Virus record (IMG/VR): IMGVR_UViG_3300034272_001932
Span: 1 to 33,982 of that record
Source of the DNA: a virus
Direction: 5' to 3' (one strand)
Length of the DNA stretch: 33,982 nucleotides
A program made the position numbers and the translations under genes. Below the pieces are notes generated by a model. It was not told where the DNA came from. It did not search any database and saw only the letters and a list, made by a program, of their open reading frames with translations. Positions 1 through 7,070 of this stretch are shown here, piece by piece; position 1 is the stretch's first letter; each line of letters starts with the position of its first letter.

Positions 1-398
1 CTGTTAATGTCTGGGAAAACTACTGTAATTACTTTTGGGTGTGAAAAATGTTTTAGGTATGCAAAAATATTTTTTACTATTAGATGTATAGATGCTCCCA
101 GAATAGACAAATTATCATAATCTTTTTTCATACTATTTGACAACATATTTCCCCAAGTTCCATCTATTGGAACCCCTATACCAACAGTATTAGAACATCC
201 AGATACTAGAAGCTCTGAATTACCAAACTCTTTAGACCTATATCCTAAAGAATTATATTTATACTCAGTATTTAAGTCTAACTCAACTATCTTATTGTTT
301 CTAATGGTTTCTAGACCCATCCTTGACTCTACCAAAGGCCTTAAAATATTGTTCTGGCCAATTAGAGATAATTTTTCATAATCAAGATCTAGAATCAT
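1..398 (-). CDS. SGNH/GDSL hydrolase-like protein, 3' end cut by window edge
   Basis: Open from an ATG at 398 to the window edge, about 132 codons visible. The stretch NSLGYRS (residues 49-55) followed by SGCSNTVGIG (66-75) looks like SGNH-hydrolase block I, with Ser69 as the candidate nucleophile; the downstream Gly/Asn/His blocks lie outside the window. SGNH enzymes are esterases or lipases, and many phage and cell-wall members remove or add O-acyl groups on glycans. The ATG overlaps the stop of the GT60-like gene by 4 nt (ATGA), so it is translationally coupled to it. I infer a role in the same glycan or virion modification cassette. Family call is moderate because only block I is visible. 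Confidence 0.6.
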   Translation of the reverse strand, partial: MILDLDYEKLSLIGQNNILRPLVESRMGLETIRNNKIVELDLNTEYKYNSLGYRSKEFGNSELLVSGCSNTVGIGVPIDGTWGNMLSNSMKKDYDNLSILGASIHLIVKNIFAYLKHFSHPKVITVVFPDIN

Positions 399-1399
399 GT
401 TTCTATTATTGGTTGGTCTTTAAGATGCTTGCAGTGTTGATATTTGTCAATTTTATCATAATCAGGATTGTACTCTGTAGCTTTTATATTTAATCCAGTA
501 GCATCACAATATTTTAATATTTTATTTTTTTCAATGCCAAACTTATCTTCTAATTTTCCAGAAAGAAGCAAATTAAGTTTAATCATAGAACTGTCTGAAT
601 GGTTCCAATAATCAATTTTATTTTTATCTACCCATGGCCTATGCGTTTCAAATCTAGGCTTATCTTCTCCAGGATATTGCTTAAAGGTATCGTGATAATA
701 CAAGACCACTGGGGTGGCATAAAACCTCCATCCACGACACCAGGCTTGTATAGACATATATGGCTCTTCTGCATTAAAGTTAATATCTGGGTCTATTGGA
801 ACTTCTTTTAAAAAGTTTTTATTGGCAAAGCACCAGGTGTAATGTAGCCAGACACCTTCTCGAACATCTTTGTCGTTTGGACTTTCTGGTATTACCCAAC
901 CTCTAGGGAAATGATATCCTGGAGTAAAGTCTTCTAAATAGTGCTTAACATATACATTTGTGTTTTTTGCATCTTCTGGTGCGTACTCAATTGAACCATC
1001 ATTATTAAATCTATAGTCTGGACCACAATATGTTAAAACAACATTATCTGATTCATTTTTAATAATTGCTTTTTGATATTCTTGTAAACATAACTCATCC
1101 CAATTTTCTACAAATCTAGTGTGAGCACAAATAAAAAGAATATAGTCATATTCAAAATGAGTTTCTGTAGTTTTATTTCTTGCCCATAATATTCCACGAT
1201 ATTCTGAAAGATCATACTTTCTATAAAGAATTTGATTGTCTGGGACAAAATTCAGATTGGAATAGTTTTCTGGATGATCTTCTTCTACAATAGAAAAATA
1301 AATGTTTTCTTTATTTTTTGCTTTTGAATAGCAATCAAAAATTGTACCAAACAAATCTTTTTCTTTATATGCAATAACAGAGATCAATATTTTTGACAT
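395..1399 (-). CDS. GT60-like glycosyltransferase (Skp1-hydroxyproline GlcNAc-transferase family)
   Basis: 334 aa. It begins SKILISVIAYKEKDLFGTI, the typical start of the GlcNAc family (Pfam GlcNAc, CAZy GT60), whose best known member adds GlcNAc to a hydroxyproline of Dictyostelium Skp1. Further family landmarks are EYRGILWAR (67-74), ICAHTRFVENWD (90-101), the acidic pair NAEEPYMS (199-206) and a late YYHDTF (His226). Where the family usually has Asp-Ser-His before the RF..WD block, this protein has Cys-Ala-His (91-93), so a metal or sugar-nucleotide ligand may be altered. Start overlaps the previous stop by 1 nt (TAATG). It follows five oxygenase genes in the same cassette, which suggests it acts on hydroxylated protein. 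Fold assignment is fairly sure; substrate is inferred. Confidence 0.72.
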   Translation of the reverse strand: MSKILISVIAYKEKDLFGTIFDCYSKAKNKENIYFSIVEEDHPENYSNLNFVPDNQILYRKYDLSEYRGILWARNKTTETHFEYDYILFICAHTRFVENWDELCLQEYQKAIIKNESDNVVLTYCGPDYRFNNDGSIEYAPEDAKNTNVYVKHYLEDFTPGYHFPRGWVIPESPNDKDVREGVWLHYTWCFANKNFLKEVPIDPDINFNAEEPYMSIQAWCRGWRFYATPVVLYYHDTFKQYPGEDKPRFETHRPWVDKNKIDYWNHSDSSMIKLNLLLSGKLEDKFGIEKNKILKYCDATGLNIKATEYNPDYDKIDKYQHCKHLKDQPIIET

Positions 1400-1971
1400 T
1401 ACTGCTCTTTATCATAAAATATTGAAATTGCTGCTCTTGGGTCTGGACAATAAACTGTATGTGCAATACCAGAAGGAACAAACAAAACATCTCCTGGCTT
1501 TACCCACAATGATTGATATGGCAATGTGTGATCATCTTTATCATATATTCTCCACTCTACAGTTCCTATTGCTTGCCACAAAAAGGAATCTCTTATGTCC
1601 GTGTGAATTGGAATAGTTTTTTGATTACCTATAAAGTTAATCAGGGTACACCCTCCGTTTGGCATTCTCCCATAGAGAGATGCTGTTTTTTCAAATATAT
1701 CTTGTAGCTGATGAAAAAAGTTACCTTCATTTACATAATAACCAGCAACAAAAAAATCATCCCAGACCTGTAGGGCGTTTATAATTTTAACTGGGCTATC
1801 TAGTGTTTTTTCTTTATTTTTTGTAGTAAAGTCTGAGTGTGCAATAAACTCATCCCAACCTGTATTAGAAGGTATCAAACTAGGGATATGAATCAAGTCA
1901 ACTTCTTGCTTGGCTTGCATAATAACTTCGTGATTTATTGAATTAAGATCTTTTGTAATAATTCTATTCAT
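1399..1971 (-). CDS. JmjC/cupin-like Fe(II)/2-oxoglutarate oxygenase (B)
   Basis: 190 aa. The sequence IPIHTDIRDSF (His123, Asp125) gives an HxD iron-binding pair, and KPGDVLFVPSGIAHTVY (158-174, His171) gives the distal His of a double-stranded beta-helix, the arrangement of JmjC-like/cupin hydroxylases. The final strand is DPRAAISIFYD. It resembles its upstream neighbour (His132/Glu134/His174) in order and spacing of motifs, so the two look like diverged tandem paralogues. Starts inside the stop region of that neighbour (8-nt overlap) and is followed by the GT60-like gene with a TAATG junction. Proteins of this fold hydroxylate protein side chains or small molecules; the substrate is not evident. 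Could be a non-catalytic cupin. Confidence 0.62.
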   Translation of the reverse strand: MNRIITKDLNSINHEVIMQAKQEVDLIHIPSLIPSNTGWDEFIAHSDFTTKNKEKTLDSPVKIINALQVWDDFFVAGYYVNEGNFFHQLQDIFEKTASLYGRMPNGGCTLINFIGNQKTIPIHTDIRDSFLWQAIGTVEWRIYDKDDHTLPYQSLWVKPGDVLFVPSGIAHTVYCPDPRAAISIFYDKEQ

Positions 1972-2545
1972 TTAAAATCACCAAATTTATAACTGCCCTT
2001 GGAGCCTCTAAAGTTTCTATCTCATGCTGAATTCCTCTTGGAATAAAAATAAAATCACCTGGCTCAATAATATCTTCATACTCTAGATTATCACCAGTTC
2101 TCCAGATAGACTTTCCATGACACTGCCACTGAAGTTGATCAATTTCATCATGATGCTTGTTTCCAACTTGCCCACGATTTTTTACCAGACTAACCAGTGC
2201 GAATGAGTTTGCATATCTCTGTCCGTAGTTTTCTTTTGCCCACTCAACAAGAGGTACTAACTCTTTTATATTATCTTCTAGTAAATCTTCTTTATCAAAA
2301 AGCTGAAAGGTTAGTCTTGACCAAAATCTGCAACGTAGCTGAAAGCTTAAATAAGGCTCATCCAAATTGTTTCTATCTAGATATTCTTTGCTTGGAAAAT
2401 CGATAGTATCTTTAGAAGCAAACCTGCTAAGTATTTTAATAAAAGAGTCCCATTGCGGAAGATCTGGAAAAGGATTCTTGAAGATGTGAATTCTTTTATT
2501 GTCGATTGCTTGCTGAATCAATGTCATATCTATTGCTGTACTCAT
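1964..2545 (-). CDS. JmjC/cupin-like Fe(II)/2-oxoglutarate oxygenase (A)
   Basis: 193 aa from ATG 2545 (MSTAIDMTLIQQ). I reject the longer open frame back to 2779 because it would lie over 200 nt inside the preceding prolyl hydroxylase gene, whereas ATG 2545 starts 7 nt after that gene's stop. The metal site candidates are NKHHDEIDQLQW (His131/132 with Asp133/Glu134) and EPGDFIFIPRGIQHEI (161-176, His174), the usual JmjC/cupin pattern with a final APRAVINLVI strand. The Trp and Cys of LQWQCHGKSIW lie between the ligands, as in JmjC-like asparaginyl and lysyl hydroxylases. The upstream half is less recognisable. Likely a protein or peptide hydroxylase acting with the neighbouring oxygenases; substrate unknown. 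Confidence 0.62.
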   Translation of the reverse strand: MSTAIDMTLIQQAIDNKRIHIFKNPFPDLPQWDSFIKILSRFASKDTIDFPSKEYLDRNNLDEPYLSFQLRCRFWSRLTFQLFDKEDLLEDNIKELVPLVEWAKENYGQRYANSFALVSLVKNRGQVGNKHHDEIDQLQWQCHGKSIWRTGDNLEYEDIIEPGDFIFIPRGIQHEIETLEAPRAVINLVILNE

Positions 2546-2552
2546 AGCTTTA

Positions 2553-3326
2553 TTATACACCAACCCCTGCTGTTGGATTATCATTATATTCTGCTGTAGA
2601 TCCGTCTGATCTAGGAACTCTAATGTCTCCCTGTATTGGATCGTCTGGCATTCTTTTACCCCAATAGCCTGGTGGATACCAGTAAGGTTGCTCTTCATTG
2701 TCCGTTCTTGCTGGTTTAGGATTTTGATTATAAAAACCTTCTTTAGTAACCAAAGACGCAAGGCAGAACCTATCTCCACTAAGTACTTTTTTTACACCAT
2801 GCTTTGTGGTTCCAGAGTGAAAAGCTATAGACCCAGATTTTGGTTTATACCAATAGTTATAGTCTGGGTAATAAATTTCTCCACCCTCATAATCATCGTT
2901 TGGATATACAACGGTACCCCACAAAATTGGTTTCTCCATATGCTCTTGGTTATCAATATGAATAAACATCTCTAGCGTGTCATTAGCACCAAAGTTAATG
3001 GGACTAGAATCACGGTACATTTTAATTAAATTATGAGGAGACGGCTCCCATTTTGCTTCGTGGTCAAACTCATTTAAAACATCTTTAGTTCTTTGAATTA
3101 TGTCTGCAAGTAAATCTTTTATTGGGTCTAGTACATTTTCATATCCAGGAATTTTTTTCATATCATGATCATTAATTAATCTTTTGCCCCAAAATTTAAA
3201 ACTGTGTTCTGGCAAATTTTCATAGTCAAAGTTTTTCATAAAACTAGAAATCATCTTAGATTCCTCTGATGACAAGAAGTCTTCGTATATTACAACATTT
3301 CCATCACATTCAACTATTTTTTTCAT
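2553..3326 (-). CDS. Prolyl 4-hydroxylase-like 2OG-Fe(II) oxygenase with C-terminal extension
   Basis: 257 aa. It carries the full P4H signature: FIHIDN (His123, Asp125), GGEIYYP (148-154), PKSGSIAFHSG (162-172), distal TTKHGVKKV (His176) and Arg186 in SGDRFCLASL as the 2-oxoglutarate carboxylate ligand. Prolyl 4-hydroxylases convert peptidyl proline to 4-hydroxyproline using Fe(II), O2 and 2-oxoglutarate. After the catalytic core (ending near residue 195) there is an extension of about 60 residues rich in Pro, Gly and Asp (PYWYPPGYWGKRMPDDP and beyond), not part of the usual domain; it could bind a partner or be a substrate itself. A clear AAGGAGAG ribosome site precedes ATG 3326. The paralogue at 4632-5192 shares the GG..YYP..N.....PK.GS block. 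Confidence 0.8.
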   Translation of the reverse strand: MKKIVECDGNVVIYEDFLSSEESKMISSFMKNFDYENLPEHSFKFWGKRLINDHDMKKIPGYENVLDPIKDLLADIIQRTKDVLNEFDHEAKWEPSPHNLIKMYRDSSPINFGANDTLEMFIHIDNQEHMEKPILWGTVVYPNDDYEGGEIYYPDYNYWYKPKSGSIAFHSGTTKHGVKKVLSGDRFCLASLVTKEGFYNQNPKPARTDNEEQPYWYPPGYWGKRMPDDPIQGDIRVPRSDGSTAEYNDNPTAGVGV

Positions 3327-3353
3327 AACTCTCCTTTTATACTTATTATACTA

Positions 3354-3899
3354 TTAGGCATTTCTTTCCCTTGCATTTTGATATCTAATCTCATCGTGTT
3401 TTTCTTTGGGTTCTGTTAAAAACCAATGATCTGGCTCAATATAAAAGAAAAAAACATTACAGACAATATTGTCTTTTCCTTCTGGAAAATCTTCTCTCCA
3501 ATGCTTTTGTCCTTCCCCATAATATAGAAGTGCTTCGTTTTCTTGCAGAGTATAGGGAATTCCCTCAACATATAGATCCCAAGGTACTGTCTGATATACA
3601 CAAAGATCTATGCTATACGTACAGGGAGCAACGTCTCTATGCTTTTCTAATGAGGCCTTTCCATAGTACCAGGATCCAAAATTAAATGAGGGAACTATGC
3701 TGTCCCTTTCAAAAAAATTTTTAGCTACTGGGGTTAATTTTTTATGCAGTAAGTCTAATATCTCAGAGCCGCCAAACTCGTATCTATTAAATTGATCGGA
3801 ATGTCCAAGTATAGACTTATCAAGCCCTTTAACATAATCTTGCAATTCTTTAAAGTCTTCTGGATCTAAGAAGTTTTTCATTATCAATGGGGTTTTCAT
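3354..3899 (-). CDS. 2OG-Fe(II) oxygenase, prolyl hydroxylase-like
   Basis: 181 aa. SLEKHRDVAPCTYSIDLCVY supplies the HxD pair (His87, Asp89), followed by a Trp-Asp-Leu strand, ENEALLYYGEGQKHWRED (120-137) with distal His133, and a last strand with NVFFFYIEPDH. This is the beta-helix of a 2-oxoglutarate dioxygenase, but the Gly-Gly-x-x-Tyr-Tyr-Pro block of the two flanking P4H-like proteins is absent and the 2-oxoglutarate Arg is not at the usual His+10. It is therefore a more distant relative, possibly with another substrate. ATG overlaps the DUF6065-like stop by 4 nt (ATGA), so the two are coupled. Confidence 0.68.
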   Translation of the reverse strand: MKTPLIMKNFLDPEDFKELQDYVKGLDKSILGHSDQFNRYEFGGSEILDLLHKKLTPVAKNFFERDSIVPSFNFGSWYYGKASLEKHRDVAPCTYSIDLCVYQTVPWDLYVEGIPYTLQENEALLYYGEGQKHWREDFPEGKDNIVCNVFFFYIEPDHWFLTEPKEKHDEIRYQNARERNA

Positions 3900-4651
3900 T
3901 TAGGTACTCTTTTCTGATGATCTTTATATTCTGTTCCGTCAAAGTTTATGCCGTTAAAATATCTACGGCCAGCTTGATGAGGCTTTTCTTTATCTGACGA
4001 ATTTCTTTCATCGCTTAAATTTTTTACTTCTTCAACCTCATTAATATGTAGCTCTTGATCAAAAATATCTGATATTAATTTAGTATCAAAATTATCAACA
4101 AAGTATCTTGGTATCGGGATAAAAGCTCCAAGAGGGTCTCCCTTTTTAACAGATATCTTTAAATTAGGAACTGTAACTTTAAAATTAAAAGTAAAGTCAC
4201 GCCTAATTTGATCTGTCTCAATAACTCCAGTCATAGAAACACATCCTGGAATAAACATATTCGGCGGTTGTATTGTCATTAAATTTATTCCTGGCGAAGT
4301 TTTTAAAGCAAAGGCGTTCTGTACGGTTACAATTCCACTTCCAAATCCAGTTTTTATTGACTGTTTATCAGAATTTTCTTCATTTAAAAAAATAATTTCT
4401 GGATTTGCTTCTGTTCCATCCCAAATTATTTCAAAATCTCTCAAAGACTCTATAACAAACCCGTACTGATTTCCAATTATTAATGGCAAACAATAGTAAA
4501 AATGAGAATTAAACCATTCTCTTTTAGAATTTCCTTTAAGTGGTTTTAATACTTCTTTATAAAAACCGTCATGCTCAATTCTATGAGGAACTACCAAAAT
4601 TGTATTTTTTGGAACCTCGTATCCTTCGTCATTAATATATGGACCAGTCAT
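3896..4651 (-). CDS. DUF6065-like protein within the oxygenase cassette
   Basis: 251 aa, function unknown. The pattern FNSHFYYCLPLIIGNQYGFVI (residues about 48-68, with Cys54 and Pro56), then FEIIWDG (73-79), a central TGFGSGIVT and PPNMFIPG, and KKGDPLGAFIPIPRY resembles a family I remember as DUF6065; I could not check this. It contains no HxD motif of the oxygenase type. The start is supported by AAGGAAAG 5 nt upstream of ATG 4651, inside the end of the preceding P4H gene (20-nt overlap). Position between hydroxylase genes suggests a substrate-binding partner or a further modifying enzyme. The C-terminal 50 residues are charged and probably disordered. Confidence 0.55.
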   Translation of the reverse strand: MTGPYINDEGYEVPKNTILVVPHRIEHDGFYKEVLKPLKGNSKREWFNSHFYYCLPLIIGNQYGFVIESLRDFEIIWDGTEANPEIIFLNEENSDKQSIKTGFGSGIVTVQNAFALKTSPGINLMTIQPPNMFIPGCVSMTGVIETDQIRRDFTFNFKVTVPNLKISVKKGDPLGAFIPIPRYFVDNFDTKLISDIFDQELHINEVEEVKNLSDERNSSDKEKPHQAGRRYFNGINFDGTEYKDHQKRVPK

Positions 4652-5192
4652 AACTTCTTTCCTTATTTTTTGTCCAGAAGGACGCTATCGTGTACCTTAC
4701 TTCATCTTCAACTCTTGTTACTCCATGAAGATGCTCTGAATCTCCTGGGTGAATTGCTAAAGAACCTGTTTTTGGAACCACCTCAAAATTAAAGTTTGGG
4801 TAGTAAGTGTGACCACCAGAATAAGAATCGTTTAGATATATAACAGATCCAAACGATCTATGGTCAAATCCTAGTATGTCTGTGTTGCTCATGTCGTCCG
4901 CATGAGGAGGCTGTTCTGTGCCAGGAAACCATCTTACTATTTGAATAGTATCAGAATAAACCTCTTCTATATCAAACAATTCTTTAATTCGTTGTCCACA
5001 ACGAATATTTGCATCCAACATAATAACTGCAGCATTTCTATCATACTTTCCAATATTATCATAATTTATTACACGATTATCCCAAAATTCGTGACCAGCT
5101 GATTGCCATAAATTAGACTCCACTGCTACATTAATTAAATACTCGCAATCTTCTTTAGATACAAAACCTTCTAGAATTTTTGCATTAAACAT
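4632..5192 (-). CDS. Prolyl 4-hydroxylase-like 2OG-Fe(II) oxygenase
   Basis: 186 aa, about the size of a minimal P4H catalytic domain. Motifs in order: QPPHADDM (His97, Asp99), SVIYLNDSYSGGHTYYPNFN (116-135), PKTGSLAIHPGDSEH (140-154), distal HGVTRV (His156) and Arg166 in DEVRYTIASFW. All three iron ligands and the 2-oxoglutarate Arg are present, so it should be active. These enzymes hydroxylate proline in peptides; bacterial, algal and viral members accept collagen-like or proline-rich substrates. It begins 8 nt inside the Zn-binding protein gene. It lies about 700 nt downstream, in the direction of transcription, of the PASTA/polyproline virion gene, an obvious candidate substrate. Confidence 0.8.
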   Translation of the reverse strand: MFNAKILEGFVSKEDCEYLINVAVESNLWQSAGHEFWDNRVINYDNIGKYDRNAAVIMLDANIRCGQRIKELFDIEEVYSDTIQIVRWFPGTEQPPHADDMSNTDILGFDHRSFGSVIYLNDSYSGGHTYYPNFNFEVVPKTGSLAIHPGDSEHLHGVTRVEDEVRYTIASFWTKNKERSYDWSIY

Positions 5193-5436
5193 TTACATCA
5201 TTGTCTTTCCATTTATTTAAAGGGCATGTTGCATTTTTTAATTTTGTTTTTGCAGACATAAAACATCCACATTTCTTACATTGATTGGTAATCTGAATTA
5301 GTTCTGGGCAACCCTTACATATATCCATTCTAGACTTGGCAACATCTTGATCTGCCATCTCTGTTGTTGGATCTAACATATGCCAGGGCCTACTTTCCCC
5401 TAAGTTTTTTTTATACTGTTGCCAAGCTGAAGTCAT
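5185..5436 (-). CDS. Small four-to-five-Cys zinc-binding protein
   Basis: 83 aa. A C-x2-C pair at ICKGCPEL is followed by QCKKCGCFM and a final ATCPLNKW, giving six cysteines in a compact treble-clef or ribbon arrangement likely to bind one or two Zn ions. Short proteins with this pattern (reminiscent of DUF6171) are common next to phage tail genes, but their role is unknown. It is the first gene of the modification cassette: the next gene (P4H-like) starts 8 nt before its stop. It may be a chaperone or adaptor for the oxygenases; that is inference only. Confidence 0.6.
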   Translation of the reverse strand: MTSAWQQYKKNLGESRPWHMLDPTTEMADQDVAKSRMDICKGCPELIQITNQCKKCGCFMSAKTKLKNATCPLNKWKDNDVNV

Positions 5437-5450
5437 TAGACTAGCCCTTT

Positions 5451-5885
5451 CTATGCTGGATTAAAGTTTTGACCGTCCCAGGTCCATCCAGGCAAAACTG
5501 TGACTGAACTATCTACTGGAATTGATATTGGATTAGACTGCATTGCTGCGTCTATCATCTCTATTTCTTGCTGAGAATATGCTTCGAGATCATATGTTAC
5601 GGTTCCAAATACATCTCCGTCTACAATTGCAGCATACTTTACTGCTCCGCCTAAATTATCTGTATCGGATGGAACCAATGCATTTTCTTTTAGATCGTCT
5701 CCAGGAAGAAAGAAGTTTTGTCCATCCCAGTAAGATCCAGCACAAACATCTGGAACAAGGTTTACCTTTATAAAGGTTGGATCTGAGCTCATTCCAGCAA
5801 TCCATCTAGCAGACATTTCTAAATTTGGTGTAAACTCAAGAACATCAAATACGTCGTTTTCTACGACCATAGCAAACTTACTCAT
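5451..5885 (-). CDS. Tail-associated protein with duplicated 'W-D-G-Q-N-F' module
   Basis: 144 aa made of two similar halves. Each begins with a short strand run (KFAMVVENDVFDVLEF and KYAAIVDGDVFGTVTY) and ends with a Trp-rich turn (GSYWDGQNFFLP near 50-61 and PGWTWDGQNFNP at the end). A single copy of the same module forms most of the 96-aa protein at 10023-10313 (PYWTYEDGEFKMP). Such small modules occur in phage tail-fibre chaperone or attachment proteins. It lies after the PASTA protein and before the modification cassette. I see no catalytic motif. Probably a fibre assembly chaperone or small tail component. Confidence 0.55.
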   Translation of the reverse strand: MSKFAMVVENDVFDVLEFTPNLEMSARWIAGMSSDPTFIKVNLVPDVCAGSYWDGQNFFLPGDDLKENALVPSDTDNLGGAVKYAAIVDGDVFGTVTYDLEAYSQQEIEMIDAAMQSNPISIPVDSSVTVLPGWTWDGQNFNPA

Positions 5886-5936
5886 TTTTATTCCTCATGT
5901 ATATGATAATACCATATTGAAATAATTCTGTCAAAG

Positions 5937-7055
5937 TTAGCATAGTAAGCCTCCGCTGTTTACGCATGCACAGGTGGATGTATATCTTCTAAGTCTTGTA
6001 CATCCTTCTGGACAACATGTACATCCTGAAGATCCGCAAGGTACTATGGTCTCTCCGCAGACTGCTCCTGGAGTACAGCTGGTTGCAATGATAGGTGGGG
6101 TGACCGCAATGATAGGTGGGGTCACGGCGATAATAGGTGGGGTGACCGCAATAATAGGTGGGGTCACGGCGATAATAGGTGGGGTCACGGCGATAATAGG
6201 TGGGGTGACCGCAATGATAGGTGGGGTCACGGCGATAATAGGTGGGGTGACCGCAATGATAGGTGGGGTGACCGCAATAATAGGTGGGGTCACGGCGATA
6301 ATAGGTGGGGTGACCGCAATGATAGGTGGTGGAGGTGGTGGAGGTGGTGGAGGAGGTGGTGGCGCTGCCTGATACACTGCTTTTGTTAAAGCAATTGTGG
6401 TTGTAAAAGACTGTAATCCTCCACCAACTGGAGTTTGTGCAATTATTCTTCCATTTAATGTTTGATATGAAGGTGTTGAACCTATACTATTTGTTACAGA
6501 TATTGTTGTAAATCCAACAACATTTAGTGCTAGTATAGCTTCAGACTCTGTTTTACTTGTCACATCTGGCAAAATTCCCTCTGTCGCTGGAATATAATTT
6601 CCAGCAACTATAGTTACTGTTGCTCCAGGAGCAAGCTGTACTGGTGGTTCTGGTGACTGTCCAATAATAATATCTTGCTTTGTAGGGTCTGGAGTTGAAG
6701 CGGTAACAAGATTGTAAGTAAGTAGTGATGATGTAATTGTAGCTATTGCTGAATTTTTTGTTTGTCCAACAACATATGGGGTTGTTACCGCAGATAAAGT
6801 TCTTACTGTATATTCAATTTTAGTTTTAAATCTAATTCTTTTGCCAGCAGGAACTGCTTGTGCAATAACAACTCCGCCTGTTCCAGAAGTATCTACAAAG
6901 TACTTCTCGTCTGCTCTGAGTCCTTGACCATCTAACTCTATTTGTGCAACGACATTATTTAAACCAATGAGGTTAGGTACAATTACACGGGCATATGGAA
7001 CGTTTAAATGTTCTACTTGCTGATTTTTATCCTTGGGAAAAGACTGAACGGCCAA
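5937..7055 (-). CDS. PASTA-domain virion protein with polyproline, PPIIAVT repeats and Cys-rich tail
   Basis: 372 aa. Three PASTA-like domains (about 25-84, 90-152, 160-225; each with a VP..G or DV..K..SEA.. start and an ..Q.P..G turn) are followed by about 13 consecutive prolines, twelve units of Pro-Pro-Ile-Ile-Ala-Val-Thr, and a C-terminal segment with ten cysteines. PASTA domains bind peptidoglycan or muropeptides in Gram-positive bacteria, so this is a good candidate for a host-wall-contacting tail tip protein. The start is TTG at 7055 with GGGAGA 5 nt upstream. An ATG at 7068 in another frame reads MGDYVGRSVFSQG then stops, so a +1 shift or sequencing error cannot be excluded. The polyproline run should need EF-P for translation and is a plausible substrate for the prolyl hydroxylases nearby. 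Confidence 0.75.
   Translation of the reverse strand: MAVQSFPKDKNQQVEHLNVPYARVIVPNLIGLNNVVAQIELDGQGLRADEKYFVDTSGTGGVVIAQAVPAGKRIRFKTKIEYTVRTLSAVTTPYVVGQTKNSAIATITSSLLTYNLVTASTPDPTKQDIIIGQSPEPPVQLAPGATVTIVAGNYIPATEGILPDVTSKTESEAILALNVVGFTTISVTNSIGSTPSYQTLNGRIIAQTPVGGGLQSFTTTIALTKAVYQAAPPPPPPPPPPPPPIIAVTPPIIAVTPPIIAVTPPIIAVTPPIIAVTPPIIAVTPPIIAVTPPIIAVTPPIIAVTPPIIAVTPPIIAVTPPIIATSCTPGAVCGETIVPCGSSGCTCCPEGCTRLRRYTSTCACVNSGGLLC
6085..6363 (-). repeat. Twelve 21-bp coding tandem repeats plus polyproline tract
   Basis: From 6085 to about 6329 a 21-bp unit is repeated twelve times, encoding Pro-Pro-Ile-Ile-Ala-Val-Thr on the minus strand (the last unit lacks Val). Units differ only at synonymous third positions (for example Ala-Val as GCG GTC or GCC GTG; Ile as ATT or ATC). 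It runs directly into a CCA/CCT polyproline tract at 6327-6363. Such in-frame repeats can expand or contract by slippage or recombination without breaking the gene, changing stalk length. Confidence 0.9.
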
Positions 7056-7070
7056 CGTAGTCTCCCATTT

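Noticed and set aside
2546-2779. N-terminal extension of the JmjC-like gene A
   Set aside because: Lies over 200 nt inside the prolyl hydroxylase gene; the 2545 start fits operon spacing.
6085-6329. CRISPR-like array of 21-bp units
   Set aside because: Units are contiguous and in frame with no spacers.
5974-6372. Plus-strand ORF with Ile-Gly-Gly-Val-Thr repeats
   Set aside because: It is the complement of the Pro-Pro-Ile-Ile-Ala-Val-Thr repeats; gene neighbours, domains and start context support the minus strand.
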